64,000 bases of DNA from Gnetum montanum (GCA_015680685.1 MNCI01004098.1:124001-188000), one strand, 5' to 3'. Counted from the first letter of the stretch, positions 24,418 to 35,672 are shown. Notes: generated from the letters alone by a model not told the origin. Numbers and translations are program-made.

Positions 24418-25377
24418 TGAAACACCACAAAATTTGGAGCTTAGTACTTGCCCGACACCAAGCAGGTCCCCGGGACTCTAGACGACCACAGCTACATGTG
24501 GCGTCAAACATGGCGACTTCGGAGATCAACTACTTAATTTTGCCTAAGTATGCAGTTCCAGCGTATATGCTCAGCGTATACGCCCAAGTGCACAACACCA
24601 ACGTATACGCTCAAATTCGTAGCGTATACGCCCAGTGAACACATCTCACATGCACGCTCGACAGGCACTACAGATGCATACGCCCCACGATGAAGTCTCA
24701 ATAACAGAATGAAGACAACGCCGAAGAGCAAGAATTGAAGCAAGTCGACATCCACCAATGTTTACGCCCAACGTATACACCCGCATCCATCAGTGTATAC
24801 ACCCAGTGTATACGCCCAACGTCCGCAGCACCTCCACCCAAGTCCACATGCCCTGCACATNGAGAACATTTACGCTGTGCTCCAGAGCAAAAACCCTTTT
24901 ACGCTGGGAAACCCTATACGCCGTGCATAGTCTCTACGCCGTGCCTACAGCGTAAACCAGCCCAGCTGTCCCTACATTCACCGGGGCTTTTCGTCCGCCT
25001 TGTGTTTCACCAAAACTACGTTAGACCGGTGCACTGTATTCTCATCCTGTAATACAATTGTTACATTCATAAAATTATTCAGTTTACATTATTTTTGTGC
25101 ATGTGTTCTGTTTACACCCGTTTACGTTTACGTCCTGTTCACATCTATTACGTTACTTACGCTCTTGTTTAAGCCATTTACGCATAGCCCAGCGTATAGC
25201 ACTTCGGCATACGCGCGGGTAAATCCTTATCTGATCTGTGTGCGAACCACCAGAGGTACTGTACAATCGTGCATTCCAGATCACCCTCAGGTGAAGGTAG
25301 GGTCTTCTGTGCTCACCCTGTAATCCCATGGTCTCTGTTTTCCTTCTAGCCGGAGACCGACGATTTCAGGCGGTACA
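24418..25377 (+). repeat. Element B 5' LTR
   Basis: Starts TGAAACACCAC and ends GGCGGTACA. Over the first 146 or so bases I count 9 mismatches with the 3' LTR, 8 of them transitions. A single n at 24861 stands where the 3' LTR has 242 extra bases (40972-41213), so the assembly has collapsed here and the TATA box is missing from this copy. Several GCGTATACGC-type words occur at 24559-24640 and 24760-24820. Confidence 0.93.
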
Positions 25378-25382
25378 GAAAT

Positions 25383-25400
25383 TGGCGCTAGAAGCAGGGC
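25383..25400 (+). other. Element B primer binding site
   Basis: TGGCGCTAGAAGCAGGGC begins five bases after the LTR end. The TGG start complements a tRNA CCA end. The site differs from the tRNA-Asp type of family C. I do not assign the tRNA. Confidence 0.65.
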
Positions 25401-25903
25401 CTCCGCCTAAAACCTTGCCTACACGCTCCCAAGCATCTACGCTCACTAGCGTATACGCTACCAACTTCATGTGGACTGTCCATGGAAAACCTAGGGTCTA
25501 CGTAGCCTAGCCTAAAAACTCATCCTGCGAACTATCCAGCATCTACGCTATTCAGTATTTACGCTATCCCTTGTCTTACGTTGAGTATTCTTTACGCTGA
25601 ACTCTATTTTATGCTGCACTGTTTTACGTTGTGCCTGTTTTACGCTGCCTTGTTTTACGCTGAGCCTTATCTACGCTATCTTGTTTTACACTGTACCCTG
25701 TTTACGTTGTACTTTGTTTCATGTCGAAGTTATATACGCTGCCTAGCGTATACGCTGCACCCCTTATGTTGTATAGGCTGTCTACGCCGATGCTATACGC
25801 TGAACTTTGAAGTGTGTACGCTGCACTTTGTCCCTTAGTTTATGCTGTACCAAGTACACTAATTTCGCTCCTCTACCCCGTGTCATACCCTTAATGATTC
25901 ATC
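25401..25903 (+). repeat. Element B leader with a 16-bp tandem array
   Basis: From 25542 to about 25757 the core YTTACGCTG or a one- to two-base variant recurs with starts at 25542, 25558, 25575, 25591, 25608, 25623, 25639, 25654, 25670, 25685, 25701, 25717, 25733 and 25749, a spacing of 15-17 bp. Complete palindromes TAGCGTATACGCT are at 25448 and 25745. The array sits in the 5' untranslated leader just before the first Gag start. Confidence 0.85.
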
Positions 25904-28272
25904 ATGAACCCCGTGAACACCATCGCTGCAACAGCTCAAGTGACCGACGTCGTGCACACCATGGTTGTCCAACAGCCTGTCACGCAACACCTGGGAATAC
26001 AACCCACCGTGGGGCCCCGTCGATCCCTAAGGTTGCAAGGGAGAGACCCGGCCTCCAACATTATAACCCAAGATCAATATAATTTCATATGCATTAAGAT
26101 ACACGCTGGTTTGGCTGAAGACCAAGCTGAACTAAAGTTAAAGAGGCAGTTCGAACTCTTTTATAGAGGAGGACGCGAGTTCACTCCCTCACTGTATGAT
26201 GTAATCCTTGTGTTAGAGCAGTACTCAGAGCTCATCACACAGCTCCTCCTGCATAGGCACCACTCGTTGGAGCAGCCTGCGGCAGAACCCCAACTGGAAG
26301 AAGAGGACGAATTTGCTACCCAATCAGAGCACGAAGACTCCTATCACACTCTCAGTTCGCAAAACCATATCAACCCCATTTTTCATCCAGACACAGGGGA
26401 GATCATGCCCCTCCAACCCTCTCACACTCACCCACACACAAATTCCTCCGTCGCAAACATCCTCATTTGCTCATGTGCCACCTCCGATTGACCTGTAATT
26501 CAGCATGCTCCCTCTCGCTATCATCCCCAATGCAGCAGCCGGTCCATCTTCATAGGCACCGCCCCCTCACGATAGCATGGGAGTAACGCTCCCACCCCAA
26601 GTGATAGGGATGCCACACGTGATACCAGCATCCACATCCGCTCACTACATCCTGCACATTCAAATGCATACAGCCCCTTCTACCGTCGTAACCCAACAGG
26701 GGGTCCCTTCACAAAACATAGCTGCACAACGGGTAACAATGGCCGCTCAACCACAGCAACATCAACCTCCTCACTATAACATCCCACTTCCTATGGTGCA
26801 ACCAGCCAATGTTCCCCTAGTACAGCCGCCACCACAGCAACCACAGCCTTTCCCCTATCACGTGCCACAAGTGCAACCCCCGACCACACAACTCTCGGCC
26901 TTTCAACCCACCATCCAACAGTCCAACCCATATAATATAGCACAACCTCAAGCTGTCGTGCTACCGAGTGCCCAAGATTGGGCAGATGCCAAGAAACTGA
27001 TGCAAGAATTAGCTAACGAGGTAAAATGCCTCAAAACAGCCGCCGATGGGGAGCTGAAGGTAGTGGACTTCTACCAAGATGACCCCATCAGCTCATTTGT
27101 CCCACCCTTAACCTTGCCTAAGGGTGTTTCCTTACCAACACTAACTAAATACAATGGGGAGATGGACCCCAATGCACATCTCATAACGTTTAGGCTAGAA
27201 TGCGCGCTGCTTCAGGCATGGCCCCATTCCATTCTCCGTGTGTTCCCTATGTCCCTTGCAAGGAGGGCACTTGACTGGTATCGAGCCCTACCAAGGAATT
27301 CCATCTTCTCCTTGGAAGACTTATTACACCAGTTCGTGACTTGGTTCAAGTACAACTTGAAACCCGAGGCCACCCTAGACAGCCTCATACAGGTCAAGCA
27401 AGCACCGCTTGAACCCGTGTAGAAATTTATCCAGAGGTGGAGCGCTGCCCTCAACGAGTTGCACGAGCCGATTTCCCAAACATACTTGCTCACGATCCTG
27501 AAGGGAGCTGTTAACGATTTCTTTAAATCCAAGATATACTACCTTAACGCACGTAATCTAAACCAAGCATTTGAACAAATTAAGAATATTGAAGAAGCGG
27601 CCCAAAACAGCCATGACCCTGCATACCTAGCCTTAAAGAATCAACACACCAAAAAAGATAAAGAAAATGCAAAGGCAACTATAGCGGCGATAGCAGGGGC
27701 GCAACAACAAAACAAACCGCCCGCAACACCTACTAACTATAATAAACCAACTCCCACAACCACGTAAGAATCATCATCGTAACAGAAACCAACAAACCAT
27801 ATATGAAATTTCGAGAGGAAAGAACCTTCTCAATACATGCCTCTACCAATGAAGCCATCCCAGCTCTTCGATCAACTCCTGAAAGATGGGCTAATGAAGC
27901 GTAAGTAGTTATCCCCTGCGGCCATCCAGAGACACGACCAATTTTGTCAACTCATACAGAACCCAAGTCTAGCAACACTGGATGAGCCTCCCGTACCCAA
28001 AGGCTTTAGAATAAATCGTTTTTGCGATTACCATCAATGCAACGGGCATGGTATGGATTACTGTTTCACCTTGAAGCAGGATATTCAGCGAATGATCGAT
28101 GATGGCCAAATCACTTTTGACACGGCCAACCCAATTCAATCGCAGAATCAAGCCATGGGAGTGTATAAAGATCCCCTGAACACTAAAGAGGCACCGTACG
28201 TCATCAATACAGTCTCCTATGATGATGATTCCGATATACTCAACATCAACACCGTCTACCACGAACATAAAT
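25904..28272 (+). pseudogene. gag: Element B Gag
   Basis: The first frame starts at ATG 25904 (MNPVNTIAATAQ) and encodes an acidic N-terminal region. A frameshift near 26440 moves it into the frame used up to the protease. A Gln/Pro-rich stretch is followed by the capsid region (LTKYNGEMDPNAHLITF, ALDWYRALPRNSIFSLEDLL, then VNDFFKSKIYYLNARN) and a single zinc knuckle with C, H, C spacing (CDYHQCNGHGMDYC) near 28022. In-frame stops are at 27420, 27765, 27906 and 28272. The capsid and knuckle pattern is typical of Tat elements. The protein would package element RNA. Confidence 0.9.
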
Positions 28273-30065
28273 AGGAAACACCTAGTAAGCTATTCGTAGT
28301 TTAGATTCCTCCCACTGTACCCACGCTCGCCCCTCAACCACCACGTGCCCTGCAACAACCGTACGTCATCTGAGTACCCTCGGCCATACCCACACCCAAC
28401 ATCATGGCACATAAAAAACCATATGTAGTGTGTGTCCCTCCTGTTATCCCCTCAATTGCATCAACCTCTTCTACTCGACCTGCCCCTTTCGTAGTCCTAG
28501 TACCACCTGTCGTCGCAACAGCAGAGGTCCAAGCTCCACCACAACCAACCCCATCTATCGTTAGGATACCCGAAACTCCTAATGATTAACAAAACTCCAC
28601 CTCACGAGCACAAGGCAAACCTAGCCCCTACGTCATTAGGGTCCCTGCCCAGCCTCCTAACCAATCACAGCCGATGGTACAACCGCAACCCCACCCAGCT
28701 CCATATGTGGTAAGGATACCAAGGAAACCCCAGACTCCAAGGCCTGCTCCACCTCCACGCTACACACGAGAACGCCTAGCAGACAAGCTTACACGTGAAC
28801 GTGTGGAAAAGGAATGCCAACAGCTAGCTGTGGGGCCATCTAAGCCCACTCCACTTAACTCCGTACCCATGTCGTCACCTAATAACCAGCCGAACACAGG
28901 CAGTGAAGGCGATTCATCTCGAAAACATGAATCACCTAGAACGATAGTTCCAACCGAGAATGAGAAATCAACAAAGCGTGAAATAAAATTGTTGGGTCCA
29001 ATGGACCCAATCGCCAATGATAAAAACGTCCCCAATAGCAAAGATTTCGCGACGGCCTTGACACAAGTTACCCAGGCGCTGAAACAAAAGAACACTTCAC
29101 TAAGCCTGTATGATTTGGTTCTAACGTCGCAAACACATCGGGAAGCTTTAGTACGTATGTTAACGTCAATCCTGGTAAGCGGGGACTTGCCCCCAAATGA
29201 ATCCTCCATCCATGCGGTGATGTACTCGCCTCATGGGACTACCCCTAAACCCGTAAGCTTCCATGACGACAACCTTAAGGTAGACAAGAAAACGGGGGAG
29301 ATAACAACGGCCCCCATGTTCATAACAATACGTATAAATCAATTTAAGGTACATCGAGTCCACGTAGATGATGGAGCCGCAACAAACATTGTACCTTACC
29401 CCATTGTTGAACAACTGGGGCTTACTGAGTTAATTAAACCAACAGCGACCACATGTCTAAAGTCATTCAGCGGGTCACGCGTAATGGTAAAAGGCACAAT
29501 AACCTTGGATTTCATAGCGAGAGATCAATTCCCTACATCTGTCAATTTCCTAGTGGTCGATGAAATGCCAGGATTCAACCTAATATTAGGAAGACCCTGG
29601 TTGGCCCAAATGAGAGCTATCTCCTTCCTTATACACCAAGAAATTCACCTGCCTTATGAAGGCGATGAAATCATCATACACGGGGAAGCAGCTACTCCTA
29701 TCATTTCATCACACATGGACATGGACCAGGGCTCGAAGGTCGAGCTCGAAAAGCCTAGCCGAAATGATAGGAATCCGCAACCATCGGTAGGCAATAAACC
29801 TTTGAATACGGAACAAAAGCCTCCCAAAACCGAAACACCTGCTCTTGACACTGTACACACACCTCCTCATGTAGAAACAAATACAGAAACCATGACAGAC
29901 ACTGAAACACCTGAAACTACTAACACAGAGGCTATTCCATCAGACGTCCCTTGGGCTGAATTACCCTTCAACGTGATCAGCGAAGGGGACGTCGAATACA
30001 GAATCATACCAGTTAATACATCACAGGACATAAAAATCAAAAGAATCAAAAAACAATTAAAATGA
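28273..30065 (+). pseudogene. pro: Element B protease with Pro-rich linker
   Basis: Same frame as Gag. A Pro/Val-rich linker (repeats of PYVVRIP-like units at 28404-28740) leads to the retropepsin domain: VHVDDGAATNIVPYPIVEQLGL (active-site D-D-G), then SGSRVMVKGTITLDF, FLVVDEMPGFNLILGRPWL and SFLIHQEIHLPYEGDE. An acidic C-terminal extension runs to the stop at 30063. One stop lies at 28587; the segment 28674-30065 is open for 463 codons. It would cleave the polyprotein. Frame continuity with pol is broken here by the 5.6-kb insert. Confidence 0.9.
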
Positions 30066-30225
30066 CGTTAAACTACCCTCTATCCGAAATGACGTTAAAC
30101 TATCATGTTCGCAATGACATAAAACTAGCCACGATCAGAGATGATCGGTCCACCGAAAAATGTACCCACCTTGTCTGAAATGTTACTTGTTTACAATGGG
30201 GCCCGAAATGGCCATAAACTAGTAC
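30062..30225 (+). repeat. ATGACNNTAAACTA repeat patch 1
   Basis: Three clear copies (30062, 30087 and 30114 regions: ATGACGTTAAACTA, ATGACGTTAAACTA, ATGACATAAAACTA) and a weaker fourth near 30205 (ATGGCCATAAACTA). It overlaps the protease stop. Related patches occur at 35401-35557 and 39180-39545. Confidence 0.7.
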
Positions 30226-32192
30226 ATACTTTGTTTTTTTTCACATACCATTTATAATCACTCCAGTACATTATGCTTAAAACAGAAAAGTAAACTCACA
30301 AACATTTTACATTATCATGCCGTGTACCTCAAAAACAAGCCAAAATATTTTACATTGTTATGTCGTGTTTACAATTAAATTCAAAATCAACAAAACGTTT
30401 CTAACATGAAATGTTGTACAATTACAAGTGTCAACTGTCTCATCCATCTCAAAATTTTCAAGTTACAAATCCTGTATAAGTCTGAGTCAAACAACAATAA
30501 AATGACACTAAAACACTAAGCATCTGGGATGGGAGGGTCGTCCCCTTTCAATCCACCAACATCAGGGGCCCCTACTCTGCTGGGGCCAGCTTCTTGAGCA
30601 TCATCACCACCTTCATCCTGAAAATGCCAAAGAAGAAACAACCAACGTAAGAATAAATGAATGTCAACTTGTTAAACATTATTCAAAGAATTAACTTCAT
30701 AAGAACAAAAACGCTTACCATAGGAGATCCCCCTAAGCCGAACTCCAATCGATGAAGGATTTCCTCCTCTGAAACGCTTGCTCAATCTGTCCCATCAAGG
30801 CCTAAGTCAACATCTGCCAAAGTCTTGCCTTTATCGACAGCCGACCAAGTAGGATGTTTCAGAGGGAACTCACCCACCGACATTTCCCCAGAAGCAGTTG
30901 TGATCACCCTTGTAGGTGACTCCATCTCCACAGTTGTATTTTGAGCAAAAGTATCGAAAGCATAACGCAAACCTAAACCTTCCACAAACATCTCTAGTTG
31001 GCGCTTTTCAACAGACACCTCTTTTAAAAACTTCTTGTAGTAATGTTTATGAATTTTCTCATCCTGACCCCACTTACGAACCTTGGAAGCGGAGGTTTTC
31101 CAATCTTGACATTTAAGGTTCAGGAGATCAATTTGGACTTTGCACTCTGCCATTCTCCGAGTCAGCGATGCATGGCTATTCAGTAGGTCCCAATACCTAG
31201 CGTACGTGACCTCCGACGTTCACCAAGAGCGATCTCCGCTTAGTCTGGAAGCGGCGAACTCGTACCGAGCCTTCAGGTCGTCACGTTCCACTGACAACTT
31301 AGAGACGGCTTTTTCTTTTGCCTATATCTACAGCCACAACTGTTCAATGGAGCGCCTACAGGGTCATAACGACTTAGCATTGTGTACAAAGCCTTCTGCA
31401 ACTCCCTCGTAAATAGGCCTTGGCACCTGTTCCACTTCTAGGAAAAGCGTGGTCAAGCTTTCTATGCTAATAATCTCAGAGGGATCCCATCTCAATTGAG
31501 CACCTACCCACGCAAAAAATACAAATGTTAAAATAATATAAACAGGACACGAAACTCCAAACCTCTAAATCATTTATACCTATATCCGGGTGCGCCTCCT
31601 GGATCCATTCGGTAACTTCCTCCGCGAGTCCAGCCACAAAATCCATTTTTCTTGGCATCTCCGACCAAGCAAGTGGCTCACGGGTATGGGAACTGACCTC
31701 AGCGGTCCTCTCAAGAGGAATCGTCTTCATGGGTACATCTAAGCATATCATTCTGGTCTTGCTCCCTTCGTCTAAAAAAACAAAAATAAAAATATGTACA
31801 TAAAACGCAGTAGAAATGACAGCTAACAGGATAAGACAAAATAAAAAGAGAACATACCATGATCCTTGTCACCCTCTGGGGGGCTGCCCAAATCCAGATC
31901 TCCCTTGAGGAAGCTACTGAACATCTGGTTGATACCATCCTGATCATCCAACGCTCTGTTTCCGTGGTTTTCTCCTTTAACTCCTCTGTTCCTCTGCTCT
32001 TATTCTTCTCTGTGCTTTCCCCCTCGCTATTCTTCCCCGTGTTGGTCTCCTCCTCCTCGGTGATATTCTCTAAAGCCTACTTCCTCACTTTTTAAAATCA
32101 AGCCAAAAATAGCAAGACATGTAAGCGATTGAAGTAAAAGTTGTAAATGAAGCGAAAAACGATAAAACAATAAGCAGGTGAGCATCGCTTAC

Positions 32193-33233
32193 CAGGCATC
32201 TTGAAGCGTATGCGCTTCACACGTGGCCGATTCACATCGGTGACTTCCTCAGTCGTGCGTTCAGGCCTCTTTAGCTTTGACTTGGCTTGGCCAATAGTCT
32301 CCTTGATAACCCGTTCTGCCCTTCTAGCAGTAAGAGGCATGTTTTCTGGCTCCAACCCCAAACTATCACGTGTGTGGATTGAAGCGCCAGATGATCCCCC
32401 TGTCGTAATGGAAGCAGATTCAACAATGCCTTCAGGTGCATCTTGGGATTTAGCTATCTCAAACAAATGATTCACCCACAGGTGAGATAATTGACCCTGA
32501 ACCCGCAGAACAAACTTGTTGTCTCCACGAACTACTAGGAGCTCAGCAAAATGGTGTAGGTAACCAATGAAAAATGCAAAGGTGAAATGGGACTGCGCTT
32601 CGATATTCGAACGCAACCGCACTATCTCCTTGTGCATGCCCGACAACAAAAATTGGGCCCAGTTATACCGCATGCCTGTTTCCAAGAGAGTTCGCATGAC
32701 ACGCATAGCCTCGACCCCAAGACATCTCACCTGGGAAAGGGTTTTAGGAAACACCCGTGCCCTGAATAGGGGATACAATTCGTTCACTGCCACAACTTTT
32801 TCTTTCCCCTACATCGGGAATCCCTTGGTACCCTTGGCCACGCCTAGCCAATCTTCCAACTCACGAATCGTCTAGAGCTCCTTATGAGTTCTGTCTAATA
32901 CTACATTTAAGCCATCCACCGGCACGCCAAATAAGTTGGAAAAGAACTCAGGCGACAGGCAAAAAACTACCTTGACACCCTTAATCTGGGTGCTGTAATG
33001 TGAGACAGACTCATTAAAAGAGTCCACGATCCCAATCATCTCCCCGATGGAGACGTCAGGACTCGGCGTCATAAAAAGCTCTATGAGGCCGGCATCATCC
33101 AGGCAATGAGTGATAGACGGTGGAGCTTGCCTACACAACCACTTTTGTGCCTTAGCCACCTCCCTGAACTTCATCGAAAAAGTAGTCTCGGTTCGCCCGG
33201 TTGTCACCGGATCCCCACCAGAAGGTACATCAA
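32193..33233 (-). other. Exon 4 domain, conserved in two copies, function unknown
   Basis: The exon 4 product contains GLIELFMTPSPDVSIGEMI, VVFCLSPEFFSNLFGVPVDG, PLFRARVFPKTLSQVRCLGV, YNWAQFLLSGMHKEIVRLR and FTFAFFIGYLHHFAELLVVRG. Each block aligns with the copy at 804-1836. The FGVPVDG block recalls the phrase found in uncharacterised plant transposon-associated proteins, but I cannot name the family with confidence. The exon ends with a Lys/Arg-rich stretch (PRVKRIRFKMPG) that could be a nuclear localisation signal. Two TAG stops are present at about 32871 and 32813. Confidence 0.6.
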
Positions 33234-33322
33234 CTGTAAAAGCAATTTAAAATGGTCATATCAGTGTAACTCCAAACAGTTGGACAAACACACTAACATA
33301 TCAAGGAAATGTTATCACATAC

Positions 33323-34112
33323 CATTAGTGACGGATCTAGATGTGCTGCCAAAGTCACGAGGGAAGACGGGCCCGTTATCCGTCTAGTCTTCATGAAGCC
33401 ACCCACGAGCTTTGCATATCACGAACGCTCTGGAAAACTGATTATGAAAATGGACCATCGAACCCTTCGTTTGACTCAGTACGGCTCCACGAAGGGTGGG
33501 GCCCATCATGAATGCCTCCAGAGCAGTGTGAGCAAGGGCTAGTCCTTCATCCTCAATGAGTGTCCCATCCGGGTTGGTCTTCGGCCTGTAAGCAAATATG
33601 GGTCAAAACAAGAAACAAGCACCAAACGATGAAAGGAAAACCACAAACTTACATATTCCTACCTGACCACTAGATACACCGTGCCGGGAGGATTCTGGAA
33701 TAATGCATGTGCTTGGGTAGCTATGAACAACGTATTATTGAGGTAGTCTAACCCTCGTGGCAATAACACCCACACGCGCGTTAAGGGGCGTTTTGACCTG
33801 GGCCCGCAGGTAGTACCATCCTCGTTAACAAAAGGTCCCTCATCAATGTCTTCTATGAAGACCATGACGCCCTCCACGACTCCCGACAGCATTGCATCAA
33901 GCACGCTTCACGCAACCACTTCCCTAAAATTTGACCAGATGGCCACCTCCAAATTGTTCAACAGGAAAGCCAGAAATTCACTAGCGCCTTCCCTGAACCA
34001 AACCCCGTTATCATCCACGGTCAGATCCAGGGGAATCTCACCCTCCTCAACAGGGCCAACCCATGTTAATACCCCAACAAGCTCAACAACGATGAGGAAG
34101 CGCTTACTATCC
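33323..34112 (-). other. FCP1/NLI-interacting-factor-like (HAD) domain in exons 2-3
   Basis: Motifs in order fit plant FCP1-homology phosphatases. SKRFLIVVELVGVLT stands where the family has hhhhDLNGLL. FREGASEFLAFLLNNLEVAIW stands where it has RP..EFL.F....F.VGIW. KRPLTRVWVLL stands for KPLFLKDLRKVW. NNTLFIATQAHALFQNPPGTV stands for NTLLIDDSPYKALLNPPNTA. The first catalytic Asp is Glu, and the DDS segment is ATQ, so phosphatase activity is not expected even without the stop. The family normally removes phosphate from Ser/Thr of RNA polymerase II tail or similar substrates. The assignment rests on pattern recognition, not a search. The second copy at 1-740 shows the same blocks. Confidence 0.65.
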
Positions 34113-34199
34113 CTACAAACAATCACGATGCCACGACAGATTAGCCCAAAAAGCGAATGTTTACATCATAAATCGGCATGTAAAATCAAAAATTCACCA

Positions 34200-35130
34200 A
34201 CTATTTACACCCAGCGTATACGCCGCATAAACCAGCGTATACGCTGGCGAAATTGTTCACACTTAGCGTAAAACGCTGCTCGACCACTATACACTGAGCA
34301 TATACGCTGACTAATCCAGCGTATACGCCAACAATGAATTGTCTTACGATGTCGCCCAAACCCATCACGCTTAGCGTATATGCCGAATCAACCCTCAGCG
34401 TATATGCCAGAGTTCGCTTTCAACGTAGACAGTCTACGCTGGTGCTGAACAAAACCCGTTTACGCCAGAAATAAAAAAAATAAGTTTACGTTGGAAAACA
34501 ACCGCAAACCTACAGCGTATACGCTGAACAAACCCTCAGCGTATACGCCATCACAACAAAACAAAATTTACGCTGTTGACAAACAAATCACGCTGACAAG
34601 ATAATGCAGGAAAAATGCTAGTCCGATAAAACTGACTACGCCCTGATAGTCTACGCTTTACACTATAAAATGACACTCGGCGTATACCTCGCAAAACCCC
34701 ATACGCCTAAAACCCCTACGCTCGGAGTATACGCTGAGACTGTCTACGCTATAAAAGAAAAAGCACAGAAATAATTAGAGGCAGAGATCAGAGCCTACCT
34801 TTGAGATGTCACAGGCCAGGATGGGATCCATGGCCTGGGCAGGCCCTGCAACATAGCTTCCGTCTCCTCCACGAAGGTCAAGTCGGGACCCTTCCTCCCC
34901 TGGCCCTCCACTTCTTTGCCCTTGCCCATCTCGGCCTGTTTACACTGGCGATACAAGTTTATGCTGAAGAGAAGTGTCTACGCTGACGCCCAAAAGTTTA
35001 ACACTCTGTGTCTACGCTGGGGTTTAATGCTATGCATCTACGCTAGGGTTAGTCTTTGGCGTCTACGCTCGCAGGAAACTTATGCTTACGCTAAGGCGCT
35101 ATGGTTTACGTTCACGCTTTAACAGTTTGC
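34200..35130. repeat. Palindromic CAGCGTATACGC words in intron 1, exon 1 and leader of the antisense gene
   Basis: Words of the form AGCGTATACGCT or one-step variants occur near 34209, 34234, 34292, 34318, 34374, 34397, 34513, 34538, 34681 and 34726, and TCTACGCTG-type half words at 34939-35110. The same words fill both LTRs and the gag leader. The perfect word is its own reverse complement. Confidence 0.85.
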
Positions 35131-35183
35131 ACTGTTGCTTACACTCTGTCGCTTTCAAAGTAAAACAAATGGACCCCCCCCTG

Positions 35184-35191
35184 TTTATATA
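35184..35191 (-). promoter_or_regulatory. TATA box of the antisense gene
   Basis: The minus strand reads CTATATAAAC with TATATAAA at 35191-35184. Transcription would start about 30 bases on (near 35155), giving a leader of about 225 bases to the ATG at 34929. Nothing on the plus strand here needs a TATA element. Confidence 0.6.
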
Positions 35192-35400
35192 GTGCTCCGC
35201 TGACGCTGACGCTAATGCCGATGCCGCCGTTTATGTCGCCGGTGCACCTTTTTGCCATTTTTTTCCTTTTTGCTCATTTTTCGCTAAAATTTACCTTAAA
35301 AATTACTAAGAACAGAGATTATTACGTCTTGGTTCCCCCGTGGACCCCATTTTACATGTTTACGCCAAACATTCTAGTGTAAACCACTTGTGGCCTGGTA

Positions 35401-35557
35401 TGGCCTTAAACTGCCATCTCCTAAACCACTTGTGACCCGGTACGGCCTCAAACTACCATCCCCTCATCTAGCGATGGCCCGGTATGGCCTCAAACTGCCA
35501 CTTGTGGCCCGGTATGACCTTAAACTACCATTTGTGGCCCGGTATGGCCTTAAACTG
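35401..35557 (+). repeat. TGGCCTTAAACTGCCA repeat patch 2
   Basis: Five copies of TGGCCTTAAACT or one-base variants start at 35401, 35443, 35485, 35515 and 35545, so spacings are 42, 42, 30 and 30 bp. The spacer includes TTGTGGCCCGGTA. It lies between the antisense promoter and the start of the RT coding segment. Confidence 0.85.
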
Positions 35558-35639
35558 TCATATGTCCCTGTATGACGAAAATCCACCATTATGCGCATAC
35601 ACATAGTTTAAAATTATCAAAAGGCATAGAACAATCTCC

Positions 35640-35672
35640 CTCTTTCTTACTCCGCTCTCTGTTTATTGGCAG
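35640..35672 (+). other. Putative 3' splice site before element B RT segment
   Basis: A pyrimidine-rich run (CTCCCTCTTTCTTACTCCGC) followed by TGTTTATTGGCAG directly precedes the RT-containing frame. It has the form of a strong plant acceptor. Ogre elements, of the same lineage, are known to have an intron between protease and RT. No convincing donor is visible near the protease end (30000-30120), so splicing is unproven. Confidence 0.45.

Larger units (their letters stand above)
30516..34929 (-). pseudogene. Antisense eight-exon accessory gene of element B
   Basis: Exons on the minus strand: 34929-34799, 34112-33663, 33585-33323, 33233-32193, 32087-31858, 31771-31580, 31503-30719 and 30617-30516 (stop TAG). 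All seven introns have GT and AG ends with good donors (GTATGTG, GTAAGCG, GTAGGAA). Codon phase is preserved across all junctions except that exon 5 carries one frameshift. The product would be about 1060 residues: basic N-terminus, FCP1-like domain (about 45-270), a second domain (about 285-520), Glu-rich linker, coiled-coil-like region and acidic tail. Premature stops occur in exons 2 (TGA near 33912), 3, 4 (two), 5 and 7 (several), so this copy is dead. It lies between protease and RT on the opposite strand. Splice calls are by eye. Confidence 0.8.

Noticed and set aside
24534-25510. Several reading frames on both strands of the 5' LTR and leader, and their counterparts at 40600-41760
   Set aside because: They follow the repeated TACGC words, occur in LTR sequence, and have Val/Tyr/Cys/Thr-rich composition produced by the repeat. 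They are not genes.
25542-25757. Possible CRISPR array
   Set aside because: Units are 16 bp with no unique spacers, in plant retrotransposon leader sequence.
31859-33542. Plus-strand frames of 60-102 codons opposite the antisense gene
   Set aside because: They show no domain, and their ends do not fit splice or start signals. The minus-strand exon model explains the region.
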